Assembly: GCA_018401435.1 (NCBI GenBank)
Contig: JAGYJW010000001.1
Location: 62,001 to 126,000, forward strand
Direction of reading: 5' to 3'
DNA length: 64,000 nucleotides
Origin: Deltaproteobacteria bacterium
GTDB taxonomy: Bacteria > Myxococcota_A > UBA796 > UBA2385
The notes beneath the pieces are model-generated. The model did not search any database, was not told the DNA's origin, and worked only from the letters and a program-made list of their open reading frames with translations. The translations under genes and the position numbers were made by a program. Shown piece after piece: positions 37,434 to 47,047 of the stretch (positions within the stretch are counted from its first letter, which is position 1; each line of letters opens with the position of its first letter).

Positions 37434-39045
37434 TAGTCCCTCCGGCCCACCGCCAACCGAAGCTCGTAGCCGTCGAGGTCCCCGCCGCCCCGGGCTGGGT
37501 GCGTACTTTCTTGCGGTTGATCGCGCGGCAGGGGTTGCGCGTGCTCATCCGGCGAGGAGATCTCGGACCTGCCGCGAGAGAAGGAAGAGCGGGTGAGCAA
37601 ACCCTCACCCAAACCGGCCCGAAGACCTACGAGCAGGAGGACGTTGAGTGAAACGAAGAACCCTGAATCCCCTCGCCCGCTTCCTGCGGGATAACCTGAC
37701 GCCCGAGCGGTGGGCAACCGTCGAGGACCCTCGCAAGCCTCGCGGGGTTCGCTACAAGCTGGTGGGCTTGCTCAAGCCTGCTTGTGTTGGGCCTGACCGT
37801 TGGCTCCGCACGCTGCGCGATGTCGAGCGCCTGGGCATGAAGCTGGCGGTCGGCCGGGCTTCGGGCTGCGCGGCTCGCCCACGGACACGACGCTGTACAC
37901 CTTGGTCCGGCGGTGAGCCCCGCGGCCCTGACTCCGGTCCTCGTGGACCAAGTCAAGGAGCTGTGGCTGAGCAAGCGCATGCAGGTGGACTACGGATCGG
38001 CATCGTTGGTGGCCATCGACGGCAAGTGCCTGGGCGCGGACCGCGAGCTCAAGCACCCGAGTCCACCGGCATTGCCGTCCCCGCGTCGGACCGCCTCGAA
38101 GCGGCGCTCGAAGCGCAACGCGACGAAGGTCACCGATGCCAAGCGGGAAACCTTCAGCTGCCGGACATGGACCCGGGCCCGGACGGAAGGTCTACCTGGT
38201 CAAGGCCCTCCGAGCCGTGCACGTCGCCTCCGCCGCCAAGGTGGCCATGCATCAGAGTGGTCATCCGGCGCATCGCGGCGAAGCGCCGATGTTCGAGGGC
38301 TTCGTCCGGGAGCTGATTCGAGCTATGGACGTGCCATGGTCCAGTGGAGTCTCGGTGGATGCTGGCTTCGTCACCATCCAGAACCTCATGATGCTGGCGG
38401 TGTCGGGGATCCCTACATCGCCGCGCTCAAGGCAAATGCGGGCGCGCTGTCATCGGCGACTGTCCACGGTCATGGGTCAGGGCACCGATGCGCTCCCGCC
38501 GGGCGGGTGGATCGCCGAGACCCAGGAGGTCCGCAACAAGGCCCGGGTGCACCGACAGTTCGGCCAGATCGACGACGGGCGACTGCATGGAAGGCGACTA
38601 CCGGCAGGTCTGGCGTCAGCGAACGACGATCGTCAAGGCCGGAAAGCCGCCCGTGATCGATGACCGGCTCTTCATCACCAGTCTGCCCATAAACAGGCTC
38701 ACGCCAGCGCAGTGCATGGCCGCCATCCGCGCCCACTGGGGATCGAGAACGACTGTTTCTGGACCCTCGACACGCAATGGAACGAGGACACCCGGGCCTG
38801 GGTCAAGCACGGCCTGGGTCGAGTCGCTCGCCGTCCTCCGGCTCATTGCCTACAACCTCCGTTCGCATCGTGCGGCACCGGGTGCTGCGAGACGGCGAGG
38901 CCCCGTCCATGCCCAGACGGGCGGACCGCTCAACCACAACCTCAAGCGCTGGAAGGCAAGGCCCTTCCGCGAAGTCATGGAGCTCCTCCGCGACGCACTG
39001 GTGATGCCCGGGATCCTTCCGATCCCGGGCAGAACATAACGACCC
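37421..39045 (+). mobile_element. ISAs1-like insertion sequence, copy 2, transposase broken by frameshifts
   Basis: The transposase begins at 37648 (MKRRTLNPLARFLRDNL) and can be followed through several frames to about 39039. DDE-type landmarks: VAIDGKCLGADREL near 38010-38050 (first Asp), SVDAGFVTIQNLMML near 38350-38400 (second Asp), and HWGIENDCFWTLDTQW near 38738-38785 with the Glu of IEN, then LNHNLKRWKARPFREVME near 38930. These resemble the ISAs1 branch of the IS4 superfamily, whose members carry 'iDGK' and 'HWgIENsLHW'. At least four frame changes make it inactive. The left end is defined by the match to copy 1; the right end and terminal repeats are uncertain (39045-39180). Confidence 0.75.
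37430..37545 (-). other. Short outward-facing coding remnant at the IS left end
   Basis: On the minus strand, reading out of the element, a frame-corrected stretch encodes roughly RAINRKKVRTQPG followed by DLDGYELRLAVGRRDY and a stop whose last bases overlap the CTG start of the YfhO-like gene (CTGA at 37430-37433). The same outward segment is recognisable in copy 1 (about 840-945: AISRKKHAQPERRDLDGYEL). It is therefore part of the repeated unit, not host flank. Frame changes between copies mean it is not an intact gene now. I do not recognise it. Confidence 0.4.
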
Positions 39046-39239
39046 GCTCGCCCAGGCTCTTCCCCTCCCTCTCTCGGCAACACATCGCAGCGACAGGTCC
39101 CGGCAAGCATGGCCGCGTCCTCATCGTGTGTCTACGAGCCGGGGAACGGTCGAAACACACCGCAGAGCTGGGGTAGGATCAATGGATATTCAGGTCTACC
39201 GATCAAGCCTGGCAGCCAGGGCCGGAGCCGCACCACCGG

Positions 39240-40139
39240 CTATTCGCCGCTCTCGGGCGGGCAGGGATCGACGTCCGGGATGGGGGCGTCGCTGGGGGGC
39301 GGGCGCAGGCTCACCGGGAGCTGACCCTGGGCCGCCGCCAGCATGCGGTGGGGCACCGGCAGCACCACGCCGGCCTCCTTCATCGCCGCGAAGCACCCGC
39401 GGTAGAGGGCGTTGCGCACCGGAAGGAAGGACTCGCGTCGCGCCCAACAGGAGAGCTGCAATTCCAGGCCGCGCTCGGAGAAGGGCCCCAGTTGGATCAG
39501 CGGGGGGGGCTCCTGCAACACCTCGGTGTGGCTCTCTGCCACGACGAGCAGCAGCTTCTCGACGGCGGCCAGGTCCTCTGCTGGAGACACGGCCAGCTGC
39601 AGGTCGATGCGCCGAATCGGGTAGGCGCTCAGGTTGGTGACCTGGGACTTCACCACCGTCTCGTTGGGAACCCGCACCAGCAGGTTGTCGAAGGTGCGCA
39701 GCTTGATGCTGAGCAGGTCCACCGACAGCACCTCGCCCGTGAGGGCGTCCACTCGGATGATGCTGCCCACGCTCACCGCGCCCTCGGCCAGCAAGAAGAG
39801 CCCGCTGATGAGGTTGCTGGCCGAGGTCTGGGCGGCAAAGCCCAGGGCCACGCTGAAGACACCGGCGGCCCCCAGCACCACGCCCAGATCGAAGCCCAGC
39901 TGCTGCATGGCCATCGCCAGGCCCAGCCCCACCGACAGGCCCACGATGCCCCGCCGCGCGAGATCCGCCATGCCGGTATTGCCGCTGCGCTGCACCGTCC
40001 GGCGCGCCGCCCCGCCCAGCAGGTTGCCCACCACCAAGGACCCAGCCAGCAGGGCGGCTGCGACGACAAGCTGCTTGGGGTCGATGCTCTCGACATAGGT
40101 GCGCAGGCTGGAGATCAGATCCGGTGCGGGCTCGGCCAT
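39240..40139 (-). CDS. MscS-family mechanosensitive channel (first of two)
   Basis: 299 residues. Three TM segments near the N-terminus are followed by the MscS pore/beta-domain signature: VALGFAAQTSASNLISGLFLL, then a beta domain with VGSIIRVDALTGEVLSVDLLS and VRVPNETVVKSQVTNLS. A C-terminal alpha-beta domain and Pro-rich tail follow. It would release solutes on osmotic down-shock. It is the last gene of an operon; its start overlaps the stop of the DUF432-like gene. The ~190 bp beyond its 3' end, up to the IS, hold nothing I can identify. Confidence 0.9.
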   Translation of the reverse strand: MAEPAPDLISSLRTYVESIDPKQLVVAAALLAGSLVVGNLLGGAARRTVQRSGNTGMADLARRGIVGLSVGLGLAMAMQQLGFDLGVVLGAAGVFSVALGFAAQTSASNLISGLFLLAEGAVSVGSIIRVDALTGEVLSVDLLSIKLRTFDNLLVRVPNETVVKSQVTNLSAYPIRRIDLQLAVSPAEDLAAVEKLLLVVAESHTEVLQEPPPLIQLGPFSERGLELQLSCWARRESFLPVRNALYRGCFAAMKEAGVVLPVPHRMLAAAQGQLPVSLRPPPSDAPIPDVDPCPPESGE

Positions 40140-40957
40140 CAGACCATCCAGGTGCGCGCGATGGCGTTGAAGACGTGCAGCAGCCGGTTGTCGCTGAGAG
40201 GCTGCCGGGCTTCGGCCACCTTGCGCGCCCCGTGGGCCAAGGCGGGCGGGGCCCCCGCCACATCGTAGCGGCCCTGCTCCTGCTCCTGGCGGCGCAGGGT
40301 GACCTCGGGGGTCCACAGGATGCCCTGCGCGTCTTCATAGAGCGGGAGCTGGTTCACGGGCAGGCGCAGCCGCTGCACCGCCAGCACGTCGGGCCCCCCG
40401 TTGACCAGGCGCACCGGTGTGACCGCCCGCACCGAACGGTACTCCAGCCTTTCGAAGTCCAGAACCAGGCGCGTGCGGGCTGCATAGCAGAGCTCTCCTT
40501 CGCGGGTGCTGGCCCCGAACCAGGTGTCCCGGGGTCGCCAGAGGGGCACCTCGGCCACCGGCATGCGGCTGCGGCCCACCGAGAGCACGCACCAAAGCGG
40601 CGTTGTTACATAGGCCAGCGCCTCTTCACCGGGCAGCACCGAGAAGGGCGAGTCCGGATTGGCGATGACCGGGCGATCGGCCAGAGCGGGCTGGATGCGC
40701 AAGGGATCGGCGGTCTCGCCAAAGGCGAAGCGCTGCTCTTCGGCGCCCTCGGGGGGAGGCTCGCCCTGGGGCACCATCTCGACGGCCTCGTCGGTGGCGA
40801 GGGGATCGCTGCCTCGGCGGGCCCACAGGCGCCACTCCCAGGGCCGCCGCTCCACCAGCAGGTTCAGTGGCCCCAGCTGCCACTTCAGGGCCCGGCCCAG
40901 GGGCACCGAGAACTCGCCCCAGCGCTCCGTCTTCGCCACGGGCTCGCCGTCGGTCAT
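40139..40957 (-). CDS. DUF432-like cytosolic protein between two MscS genes
   Basis: 272 residues, no signal or TM. The N-terminus WGEFSVPLGRALKWQLGPLN and later FSVLPGEEALAYVTTPLWCV recall DUF432 (PF04254), a family without known function; this assignment is from memory and tentative. The protein is rich in beta-type segments and Arg. It overlaps both neighbours (ATGA upstream; a one-base stop/start overlap downstream), so it is locked into translation with the two channels. A role as regulator or partner of the channels is inferred only from that position. The start follows GGAGCCCCC. Confidence 0.6.
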   Translation of the reverse strand: MTDGEPVAKTERWGEFSVPLGRALKWQLGPLNLLVERRPWEWRLWARRGSDPLATDEAVEMVPQGEPPPEGAEEQRFAFGETADPLRIQPALADRPVIANPDSPFSVLPGEEALAYVTTPLWCVLSVGRSRMPVAEVPLWRPRDTWFGASTREGELCYAARTRLVLDFERLEYRSVRAVTPVRLVNGGPDVLAVQRLRLPVNQLPLYEDAQGILWTPEVTLRRQEQEQGRYDVAGAPPALAHGARKVAEARQPLSDNRLLHVFNAIARTWMV

Positions 40958-41922
40958 CGGGGGCTCCGCTCGCGCAGGCTCTCCAGCAGCTCCGGGTCCA
41001 GGTGCAGGTCCAGCTGCGGGTAGGAGATGACGATGCCGCCCTCCTTCAGGCCGTCCCAGATGGCTTGCCGAAGCTGGTCCTGGTAGCGCTGCACCTGCCA
41101 GGGGTCCTCGCACCAGACGCACAGCTCCCAGTCCACGGAGCTGGTCCCGAAGTCGCGCAAAAACGCCTCTGATGGGCGATCTTCAACCCGCCATGGCATC
41201 TTCGAGCCCGCGTCGCACAGCACCTGCCGCACGGCGACCAGGTCGCTGTCATAGTGCACCCCCACCTTCACCCGGACCCGCAACAAGCGGTCGCGGCTGG
41301 TGAAGTTCTTGACTTTGCCCTGGGCGAGGTTGGAGTTGGGGACGATGATGTCCTCGCCGTCCAGGGTGCGCACCAGGGTGTTGCGAACGCTCATCTCGAC
41401 CACCCGCACCGTGCGGTCGTCGATCTCGATGATGTCGCCGGGGCGGATGGTGCGCTCCACCAGCAGGATGACGCCGGAGACGAAGTTCTCGGCGATGCTC
41501 TGCATGGCCAGGCCGATGCCCACCGCAAAGACCGCCCCGGCCGCCAGCAGGCTGGACAGATCGATGCCCACGGTTTGCAGGCCCACCAGAAAGGCCAGGC
41601 AGAGCACGGCGTAGTTGACCAGCCGCTGCACCATGCGCAGCGTGCCCTCGTCTTCGATGCCCCTGCGCTTGAAGACGCCTTCGGTGGCCCCCTGCAGACC
41701 TCGGCTGACCTGGTAGCCGACGACCAGGATGAAGGCGACGGTCAGCAGGGAGGTCAGGCTGACCGGGGTGTCGCCCAGGTGAAAGATGGAGCGGCTGAGC
41801 ACCCCATTGAAGAAGTTGCCCACTTCGCGGCCGACCTCGCCCATCTCACCCGTGGCGGGGTCAGCGGGCGCGGTGGGCAGGGGCGGGGCGGCTTCGGGCA
41901 CGGGGCGGGCTCGGGGGTTCAA
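40954..41922 (-). CDS. MscS-family mechanosensitive channel (second)
   Basis: 322 residues. After a Pro-rich cytoplasmic N-terminus (about 1-45) come three TM segments, then the TM3 pore helix and beta domain: AVGIGLAMQSIAENFVSGVI, RTIRPGDIIEI, RNTLVRTLDGEDIIVPNS and VKNFTSRD. The C-terminal domain is standard for MscS, ending in PQLDLHLDPELLESL. TTG is the likely start (TTGA overlap with the upstream lipoprotein). It differs from the 39240-40139 channel in length and sequence, so the operon encodes two distinct channels. Confidence 0.9.
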   Translation of the reverse strand: MNPRARPVPEAAPPLPTAPADPATGEMGEVGREVGNFFNGVLSRSIFHLGDTPVSLTSLLTVAFILVVGYQVSRGLQGATEGVFKRRGIEDEGTLRMVQRLVNYAVLCLAFLVGLQTVGIDLSSLLAAGAVFAVGIGLAMQSIAENFVSGVILLVERTIRPGDIIEIDDRTVRVVEMSVRNTLVRTLDGEDIIVPNSNLAQGKVKNFTSRDRLLRVRVKVGVHYDSDLVAVRQVLCDAGSKMPWRVEDRPSEAFLRDFGTSSVDWELCVWCEDPWQVQRYQDQLRQAIWDGLKEGGIVISYPQLDLHLDPELLESLRERSPR

Positions 41923-43118
41923 GGGGCGAAGTCGAGCACCTGGCGGTAGATCCGGGTCTCGCCCAGCTGCCCCTCTAGCCAGACCACGTCGGGGCCGTCC
42001 ACCGGAGAGCTATAGTTGTAGACGGCATAGCGGTGCTGATCCAGGGCCAGCACCGACGCGAAGCAGGTGTCGCCCCGACTGGCGAGATCCAGCACCCAGA
42101 CCACCTCCTGGCGGTCGGGTAGCACCTCCCACAGGCTGCAGCGCTTGCGCTCATTCCAATAGGCAGCCTGGTAGTGCAGGCTCTGTTCGGCGTGGCTGAG
42201 CGCACGCATGCCCAGATCGTAGGCGCCGTCTTCATTCAGGTTGCGCCGGCCGATCAGCCAGATGCGGTCGCCATGCCGAAAGACCAGGGGGGAATCATAT
42301 TTTCGAGGGTCCGGCTCGCAGGACCAGTCGCCCGGGTCCTCGGCCGGCGCGGTGCAGATCTTGCTGCCCCAGCCGTCGGCGTCGCCCGCCTCGTTGCGCA
42401 TGACGGCGACGATGCCGCCGCCGGGCCGGGTGGCGATGTCGGTCTCCGATCCCCCGCCCACATGGACCACCTCGGCGCCGGGGACAAAGGGCGAGAAGCT
42501 GCGCCCATCGTCCGTCTTCAGCCAACGCACCTCGATTTGGGGCAGGCGCTCGGCGCCGCCACTGTCCACCTCTTGGTCATAGACGCCTTCGCCGCCGGTA
42601 TAGCCCACCACCATGGGCTGGCCGTCCAGCACCCGCGCCCGCCAGGGAATGAAGTTGCCATCGAAGATGTCGGCGGGTTCCGACCAGCTGCCGGCCGCAT
42701 CGCGCACCACCACCCGGGCGCCACCGGGCTCGAAGTCCAGGCTGCTGGTGCCCAGCACGGCAAAATAGAGGAAGAGCTGCCCATCGATGCTGAGAAAGCG
42801 CGGCTCGCGCAGATCCCGACCCAGGTTGAGGCTCCACTCGTGGGTCCAGACCTGCTCGTCGGTGGAGCGCAGCACATGCAGGGTGGCATCAGCGCTGGCA
42901 AAGTGGCTGGGCGCCGTGCGAAAGGCCAGGAAGACCGAGCCATCGTGCTGGATGACGTCGAGGTTGTTGTTGGCGGCCTGGGTCTGCACCGGCAGGCCGT
43001 CGGCAGGCACCACCTGCTCCAGCGCCGACAGGGTCGGGCCGCCGCCAGCGGTTGGGGCCGAAGCATCGGGGGCACAAGCCAAGAGGGCCAGCCCAAGCAG
43101 GGGAAGCAGCAAAGCCAT
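41919..43118 (-). CDS. Lipoprotein with sialidase-like beta-propeller pattern
   Basis: 399 residues with a lipoprotein signal (LLGLALLAC). The body contains repeated Asp-box-like and short beta-segment patterns (LHVLRSTDEQVWTHEWSLN, VVVRDAAGSWSEPADI, WLKTDDGRSFSPFVPG, DSPLVFRHGDRIWLIGRRN), consistent with a BNR/sialidase-type propeller. Glycosidase activity cannot be assumed. It starts 33 bp after glgA and overlaps the MscS gene by 4 bp (TTGA). A TAGGCT box at 43124-43129 lies right at its start and might give a near-leaderless transcript of the mscS part of the operon. Confidence 0.7.
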   Translation of the reverse strand: MALLLPLLGLALLACAPDASAPTAGGGPTLSALEQVVPADGLPVQTQAANNNLDVIQHDGSVFLAFRTAPSHFASADATLHVLRSTDEQVWTHEWSLNLGRDLREPRFLSIDGQLFLYFAVLGTSSLDFEPGGARVVVRDAAGSWSEPADIFDGNFIPWRARVLDGQPMVVGYTGGEGVYDQEVDSGGAERLPQIEVRWLKTDDGRSFSPFVPGAEVVHVGGGSETDIATRPGGGIVAVMRNEAGDADGWGSKICTAPAEDPGDWSCEPDPRKYDSPLVFRHGDRIWLIGRRNLNEDGAYDLGMRALSHAEQSLHYQAAYWNERKRCSLWEVLPDRQEVVWVLDLASRGDTCFASVLALDQHRYAVYNYSSPVDGPDVVWLEGQLGETRIYRQVLDFAP

Positions 43119-43150
43119 GGTCCAGCCTACCCCGGTTGCCGCGCGCAGGA

Positions 43151-44620
43151 TCAGGCCGCGGGCTGCGCGTGGGCCAGCGGGGCCATCACCCCGCGAAATA
43201 GCCGCGCCCAGGCCGACGCCGAGGCCTGCCAGCTCCAGTCGGTGGCCATGGCCCGCTGCTGCAAGGCGGCCCAGGCCTCGGGCTCATCCCGCAGCAGGTC
43301 GCCCGCACGCTGCACCGCCCGGGCCAGGGCGGCAGCGTGGACCGCGTCCATCGCGAAGCCGGTGCCCTCACCCGGCACCGACGCGTCGGTCACGGTGTCC
43401 ACCAGGCCGCCCACGGGGCTGACGATGGGCAAGGCCCCATAGGCCATGGCATACATCTGCACGAGGCCGCAGGGCTCGAAGCGACTGGGCACGAGGATGG
43501 CGTCCACGCCGGCATAGATGCGCCGGGCCAGCTCGCGGTCGAAGTCCAGGCGCAGGCCGAAGCGGTGGCGGTGGCGCACCGACAGGGCCTGCAGGTGGGC
43601 CTCGTGGGCGGGCTCGCCGCTGCCCAGGACGATGAGCCGGGCCCGCAGGCTGCCCAGCCGCGGCACCAGCTCGGCCACCAGGTCGGGGCCCTTCTGCCCC
43701 GCCAGGCGCGACACGACGCCCAGCAGCAGGGTTCCGGGCTCGTCGGGCAGGCCGAGTTCCGCCAGCAGGCCCCGACGGGCCTCGGCCCGTCCGCGCAGGT
43801 CGGCGGCGTCAAAGGGCGCGGGCAAGGCGGGGTCCTGGCGGGGGTTCCAGTCGCTGGCGTCGATGCCGTTGACGATGCCGGTCACGCCGCGCCAGCGCAG
43901 GTTGGCTTCGAGGCCGCAGCCAAAGGCCACCGTGGTGATCTCTTCGGCGTAGTGGGGGCTCACCGTGGTCACCTGGTCGGCCATGGCGATGGCGCCGGCC
44001 AGCAGGTTGAGGTGGCCCTGCCGCTGGTAGGCGGGAGGTGCGGCGCGGCCCAGCACCTGGTCACCCGCAAAGACGCCCTGGTAGGCGAGGTTGTGGATGG
44101 TCAGTACGCAGCCGGGGCGCTCGGGGCCATCCGGGAGCAGGCCGGGCACCAGGGCCGCCTGCCAGTCGTGGCAGTGGTAGAGCGCGATGGGGGCGCCAAA
44201 GGCCCGGTGACCGTGGGTGACCACCGCCTCGCAGAAGCGGCTGAAGCGCTCCAGGTTGTCGTCGAAGGCGCCCTTGCCCGTGTCCGTATAGGCCGAGCCC
44301 GACCCGGGACCATAGAGGCCGGGGCGGTGAAAGAGGTGCGGGGCATCGACGAAGACGGTGGGGGTCGGGCCGCCCACCAGCCGCAGCAGCCGCGCGGTCC
44401 CCTCGCCCAGAACGAAGTCGTCGCCGATCGCTTCGAGGGCCAGGCCCCGCAGTTCCACCACGGCGCGGGCCGACCGGTAGAGCGGCGTGAACACGATGAC
44501 GTCGAGGTCGGGTTGGGCGTTGAGGGCCTGGGGCAAGGCGCCGCCGACATCGCCGAGGCCGCCGGTCTGGGACCAGGGCGCCACCTCGGAGCTGACAAAG
44601 GCGACCGGGAGCTTGGACAT
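43151..44620 (-). CDS. glgA: Glycogen synthase GlgA
   Basis: 489 residues. It elongates alpha-1,4-glucan from ADP-glucose. The substrate-binding motif is QTGGLGDVGGALPQAL near residue 18 (K-T-G-G variant with Q). VNGIDASDWNPRQDP and the C-terminal SRFEPCGLVQMYAMAYG with its catalytic Glu are also present, typical of GT5. The ATG at 44620 has a good Shine-Dalgarno (CGAGGA); a TTG three codons earlier overlaps the glgC stop and is the alternative. Follows glgC directly. Confidence 0.93.
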   Translation of the reverse strand: MSKLPVAFVSSEVAPWSQTGGLGDVGGALPQALNAQPDLDVIVFTPLYRSARAVVELRGLALEAIGDDFVLGEGTARLLRLVGGPTPTVFVDAPHLFHRPGLYGPGSGSAYTDTGKGAFDDNLERFSRFCEAVVTHGHRAFGAPIALYHCHDWQAALVPGLLPDGPERPGCVLTIHNLAYQGVFAGDQVLGRAAPPAYQRQGHLNLLAGAIAMADQVTTVSPHYAEEITTVAFGCGLEANLRWRGVTGIVNGIDASDWNPRQDPALPAPFDAADLRGRAEARRGLLAELGLPDEPGTLLLGVVSRLAGQKGPDLVAELVPRLGSLRARLIVLGSGEPAHEAHLQALSVRHRHRFGLRLDFDRELARRIYAGVDAILVPSRFEPCGLVQMYAMAYGALPIVSPVGGLVDTVTDASVPGEGTGFAMDAVHAAALARAVQRAGDLLRDEPEAWAALQQRAMATDWSWQASASAWARLFRGVMAPLAHAQPAA

Positions 44621-44625
44621 GGGCT

Positions 44626-46041
44626 TCAATCCTCGTCGTGGGTCGGCACCGTGCCCTCCTGCTCCTTGCGGTAGCGGGGGCCGGCCGAGACATAGCTGTG
44701 GCGATCCATCTCGGAGATGATCCAGCTGCCGCGGGTCTCCTCCATGCGATCGCGGGTGTGGGGGTCGCTCAACATGAGCTCGCCCACGTCATTTGCAAAC
44801 TGAACCGGGCCGGATTCGGGCACGATGGTGCCTTTGGGCAGCACGATCAGGCCCTCTTCGGTGCGGAAGGGGAAGCGGCGGGCGTCCTCTTCGGCGTCGA
44901 GGCCCAGGCGCGCGCCCGGCGCAATGCGACAGTTCTTGTCCAGCACGGCATGGCGCACCTGGGCGTTCTCACCGATGTCGCAGCCCGACATCAGCACCGC
45001 ATTGCGCACATCGGCCCCCGCGTGCACAAAGCAGTCATAGCCGATGACCGCTTCGAAGAGCCGGGCGCTCTGGATGATGCTGCCTTCACAGACCAGGCTG
45101 TCCACCACATCCACCGTCGCGTGGCCGCCATGGCGCACGAAGCGGGCCGGCGGGTAGTCGCGCTGCGCCGTGCGAATGCGCCAGCGGCGGTTGTAGAGGT
45201 TGATGGTGGGCAGCGGGCTTCGCATCTCCATATTGGCCTTGAAGTAGCTGTCCAGCGTGCCCACATCGCGCCAGTAGGGGCGTGCCCCCTCGGGTTCTCC
45301 CGGAATCAGGTTGCGCCCGAAGTCATATACGAAGACACGGCGCCCCTCGGACAAGAAGCGCGGAATGACGTTCTTGCCAAAGTCATGGGCCGATTCTGCA
45401 TCATTGGCGTCGTCCACCAGGGCGCGCACCAGGGGGTCGCTCTTGAAGATGTAGTTGCCCATGCTGACCAGGCAGAGGTCGGGGTGGCCGGGCATGGGGG
45501 CCGGGTTGGCGGGCTTCTCTTGGAAGCCGATGACCCGGCCGGTGGCATCGATCTGGATGATGCCGAATTCCGAGGCCTCTGCGCGCGGCACCGGCCAGGC
45601 GGCGATGGTGAGGTCGGCGTCGTTGTCGAGGTGCTCCTCCTCCATCTGGTCCACGGAGATCTTGTAGATGTGGTCTCCCCCGAAGACCGCGACATTCTCG
45701 GCCCGGCTGTCCCGGATGAGGTTGATATTCTGGAAGATGGCGTCGGCCGTGCCGCGGTACCAGTGCTCACCCGTTCGCATCTGCGCAGGCACGATCTCGA
45801 TGAACTCGTTGATGCCGGACAGGTGCCAGTTGCGGTTGATGTGCTTGATCAGGCTGGAGGACATGTACTGGGTGAGCACATAGACCCGCCGATAGCCAGA
45901 ATTCAGGAAGTTGCTGAGCACGAAGTCGATGATGCGGTAGCGCCCCCCGAAGGGCACCGCGGGCTTGGCGCGGTGACAGGTCAGGGGCACCAGCCGGGAG
46001 CCCTTGCCACCGGCCATGATCATCACCAGGGTGCTGCGCAC
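44626..46041 (-). CDS. glgC: Glucose-1-phosphate adenylyltransferase GlgC
   Basis: 471 residues. It makes ADP-glucose from glucose-1-phosphate and ATP, the first committed step of glycogen synthesis. The nucleotidyltransferase motif is MAGGKGSRLVPLTCHRAKPA near residue 8, followed by FGGDHIYKISVDQM, the FGIIQID/GFQEKPANP pair for glucose-1-phosphate binding, and a C-terminal left-handed beta-helix (about 300-430). The GTG at 46041 is chosen for GGAGGG at the right spacing; the frame is open to 46080. It heads a run of six same-strand genes through the MscS channels. Confidence 0.93.
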   Translation of the reverse strand: MRSTLVMIMAGGKGSRLVPLTCHRAKPAVPFGGRYRIIDFVLSNFLNSGYRRVYVLTQYMSSSLIKHINRNWHLSGINEFIEIVPAQMRTGEHWYRGTADAIFQNINLIRDSRAENVAVFGGDHIYKISVDQMEEEHLDNDADLTIAAWPVPRAEASEFGIIQIDATGRVIGFQEKPANPAPMPGHPDLCLVSMGNYIFKSDPLVRALVDDANDAESAHDFGKNVIPRFLSEGRRVFVYDFGRNLIPGEPEGARPYWRDVGTLDSYFKANMEMRSPLPTINLYNRRWRIRTAQRDYPPARFVRHGGHATVDVVDSLVCEGSIIQSARLFEAVIGYDCFVHAGADVRNAVLMSGCDIGENAQVRHAVLDKNCRIAPGARLGLDAEEDARRFPFRTEEGLIVLPKGTIVPESGPVQFANDVGELMLSDPHTRDRMEETRGSWIISEMDRHSYVSAGPRYRKEQEGTVPTHDED

Positions 46042-46134
46042 ATCGCCCTCCAGAACGGAGCTTCCGAGGGCTGGTAACACCGGTCCCGGCGGCCCGGAGG
46101 CACTTCGGTGGATGGGGGACGGGGCCGCGCCGGC

Positions 46135-47025
46135 TCAGGGCGAGGGGGGCAACACCACGAAGCGGCCATCCACCAGCAGGTAGCGGGTGGTCTCGTCGCT
46201 GTGAATGGAGTCAGCGGCCCCATTGTCTGAGTATTCGCCGGCGGTGGCGCGCACCGCCACGGTGCCGCGCTCGGGCTGGAAGACCACCTCGGTATCCCAC
46301 CAGATCGGGGCGTCTCCGCCCGAGCCACCGTGTTCCAGGGCCAGCTGCAGCCGGCCCGGGCCGCCACCCTGGGGGCGACGATAGGACGCATAGCGGCTGT
46401 GGTCGCCCGAACCGCACATCTCGTTGGCCGGCCAATTGACCTTGACCAGGGGCAGGCCGGCCTCTGCGGCCGTGACCAGGCCCACGGTGGCGCGGGTCAT
46501 CACGCCGTCGATGTCGCTGTGGGTGCCCAGATCCAGGGCGAGGGGGGCCCCCCTCTTGCCATCCCGCACAAAGACCCAAAGGTGGTGGGCGGAGTCCATA
46601 TGGCCGGTGACCCACTCGTCGTCGCCGTCCTGGTCGAGATCCACCTGCCAGGCCGCCCGGGTGAGGGCCTCGGGGGGCAGAAAGCCCAGGACGGGGCCCA
46701 GCGGCTGTGCCGGGCCCCCATCGGGGGGCAGCGGGCCGGCCGCACGCAGGGCGTAGCGGCGGCGTTGCCGGCCATCGCCCAGCTCTTCGGCCACCCGCGC
46801 GGCCACGATCAGCGGCTGCCCCAGGGGCAAGGCGACGCCTGGGCAGGCCGCGCCCTCTGCCGTGGGGCACGGCACCGCGCCGGGCAAGGCCACGGCCACC
46901 CACTCGCCCTCCACCCAGCCGGCCCCGTCCACGGCGATCTCGACCAGCACGCGATCGGTGCTCTGGGGCGGGTAGCCCGGATCCGCCGCGGCCGTTCCGG
47001 CAAGAAGCTGCAGCAGGCACCACAT
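46135..47025 (-). CDS. Exported protein of unknown function
   Basis: 296 residues. A short signal peptide (LLQLLAGTAAADPGY) marks it as secreted or periplasmic. I do not recognise a family. A central segment AWQVDLDQDGDDEWVTGHMD resembles a single EF-hand/FG-GAP-like calcium loop, and the rest alternates short beta-type stretches (VVFQPERGTVAVRATAGEYS, TTRYLLVDGRFVVLPPS). Two cysteine pairs (PCPTAEGAACPG) may be disulfide-bonded. It is divergent from the HTTM pair over 69 bp and separated from glgC by 93 bp. TACCTT at 47064-47069 on this strand is a possible -10. Confidence 0.7.
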   Translation of the reverse strand: MWCLLQLLAGTAAADPGYPPQSTDRVLVEIAVDGAGWVEGEWVAVALPGAVPCPTAEGAACPGVALPLGQPLIVAARVAEELGDGRQRRRYALRAAGPLPPDGGPAQPLGPVLGFLPPEALTRAAWQVDLDQDGDDEWVTGHMDSAHHLWVFVRDGKRGAPLALDLGTHSDIDGVMTRATVGLVTAAEAGLPLVKVNWPANEMCGSGDHSRYASYRRPQGGGPGRLQLALEHGGSGGDAPIWWDTEVVFQPERGTVAVRATAGEYSDNGAADSIHSDETTRYLLVDGRFVVLPPSP

Positions 47026-47047
47026 CTCTGGCTCCGGGCGGGGGTGA

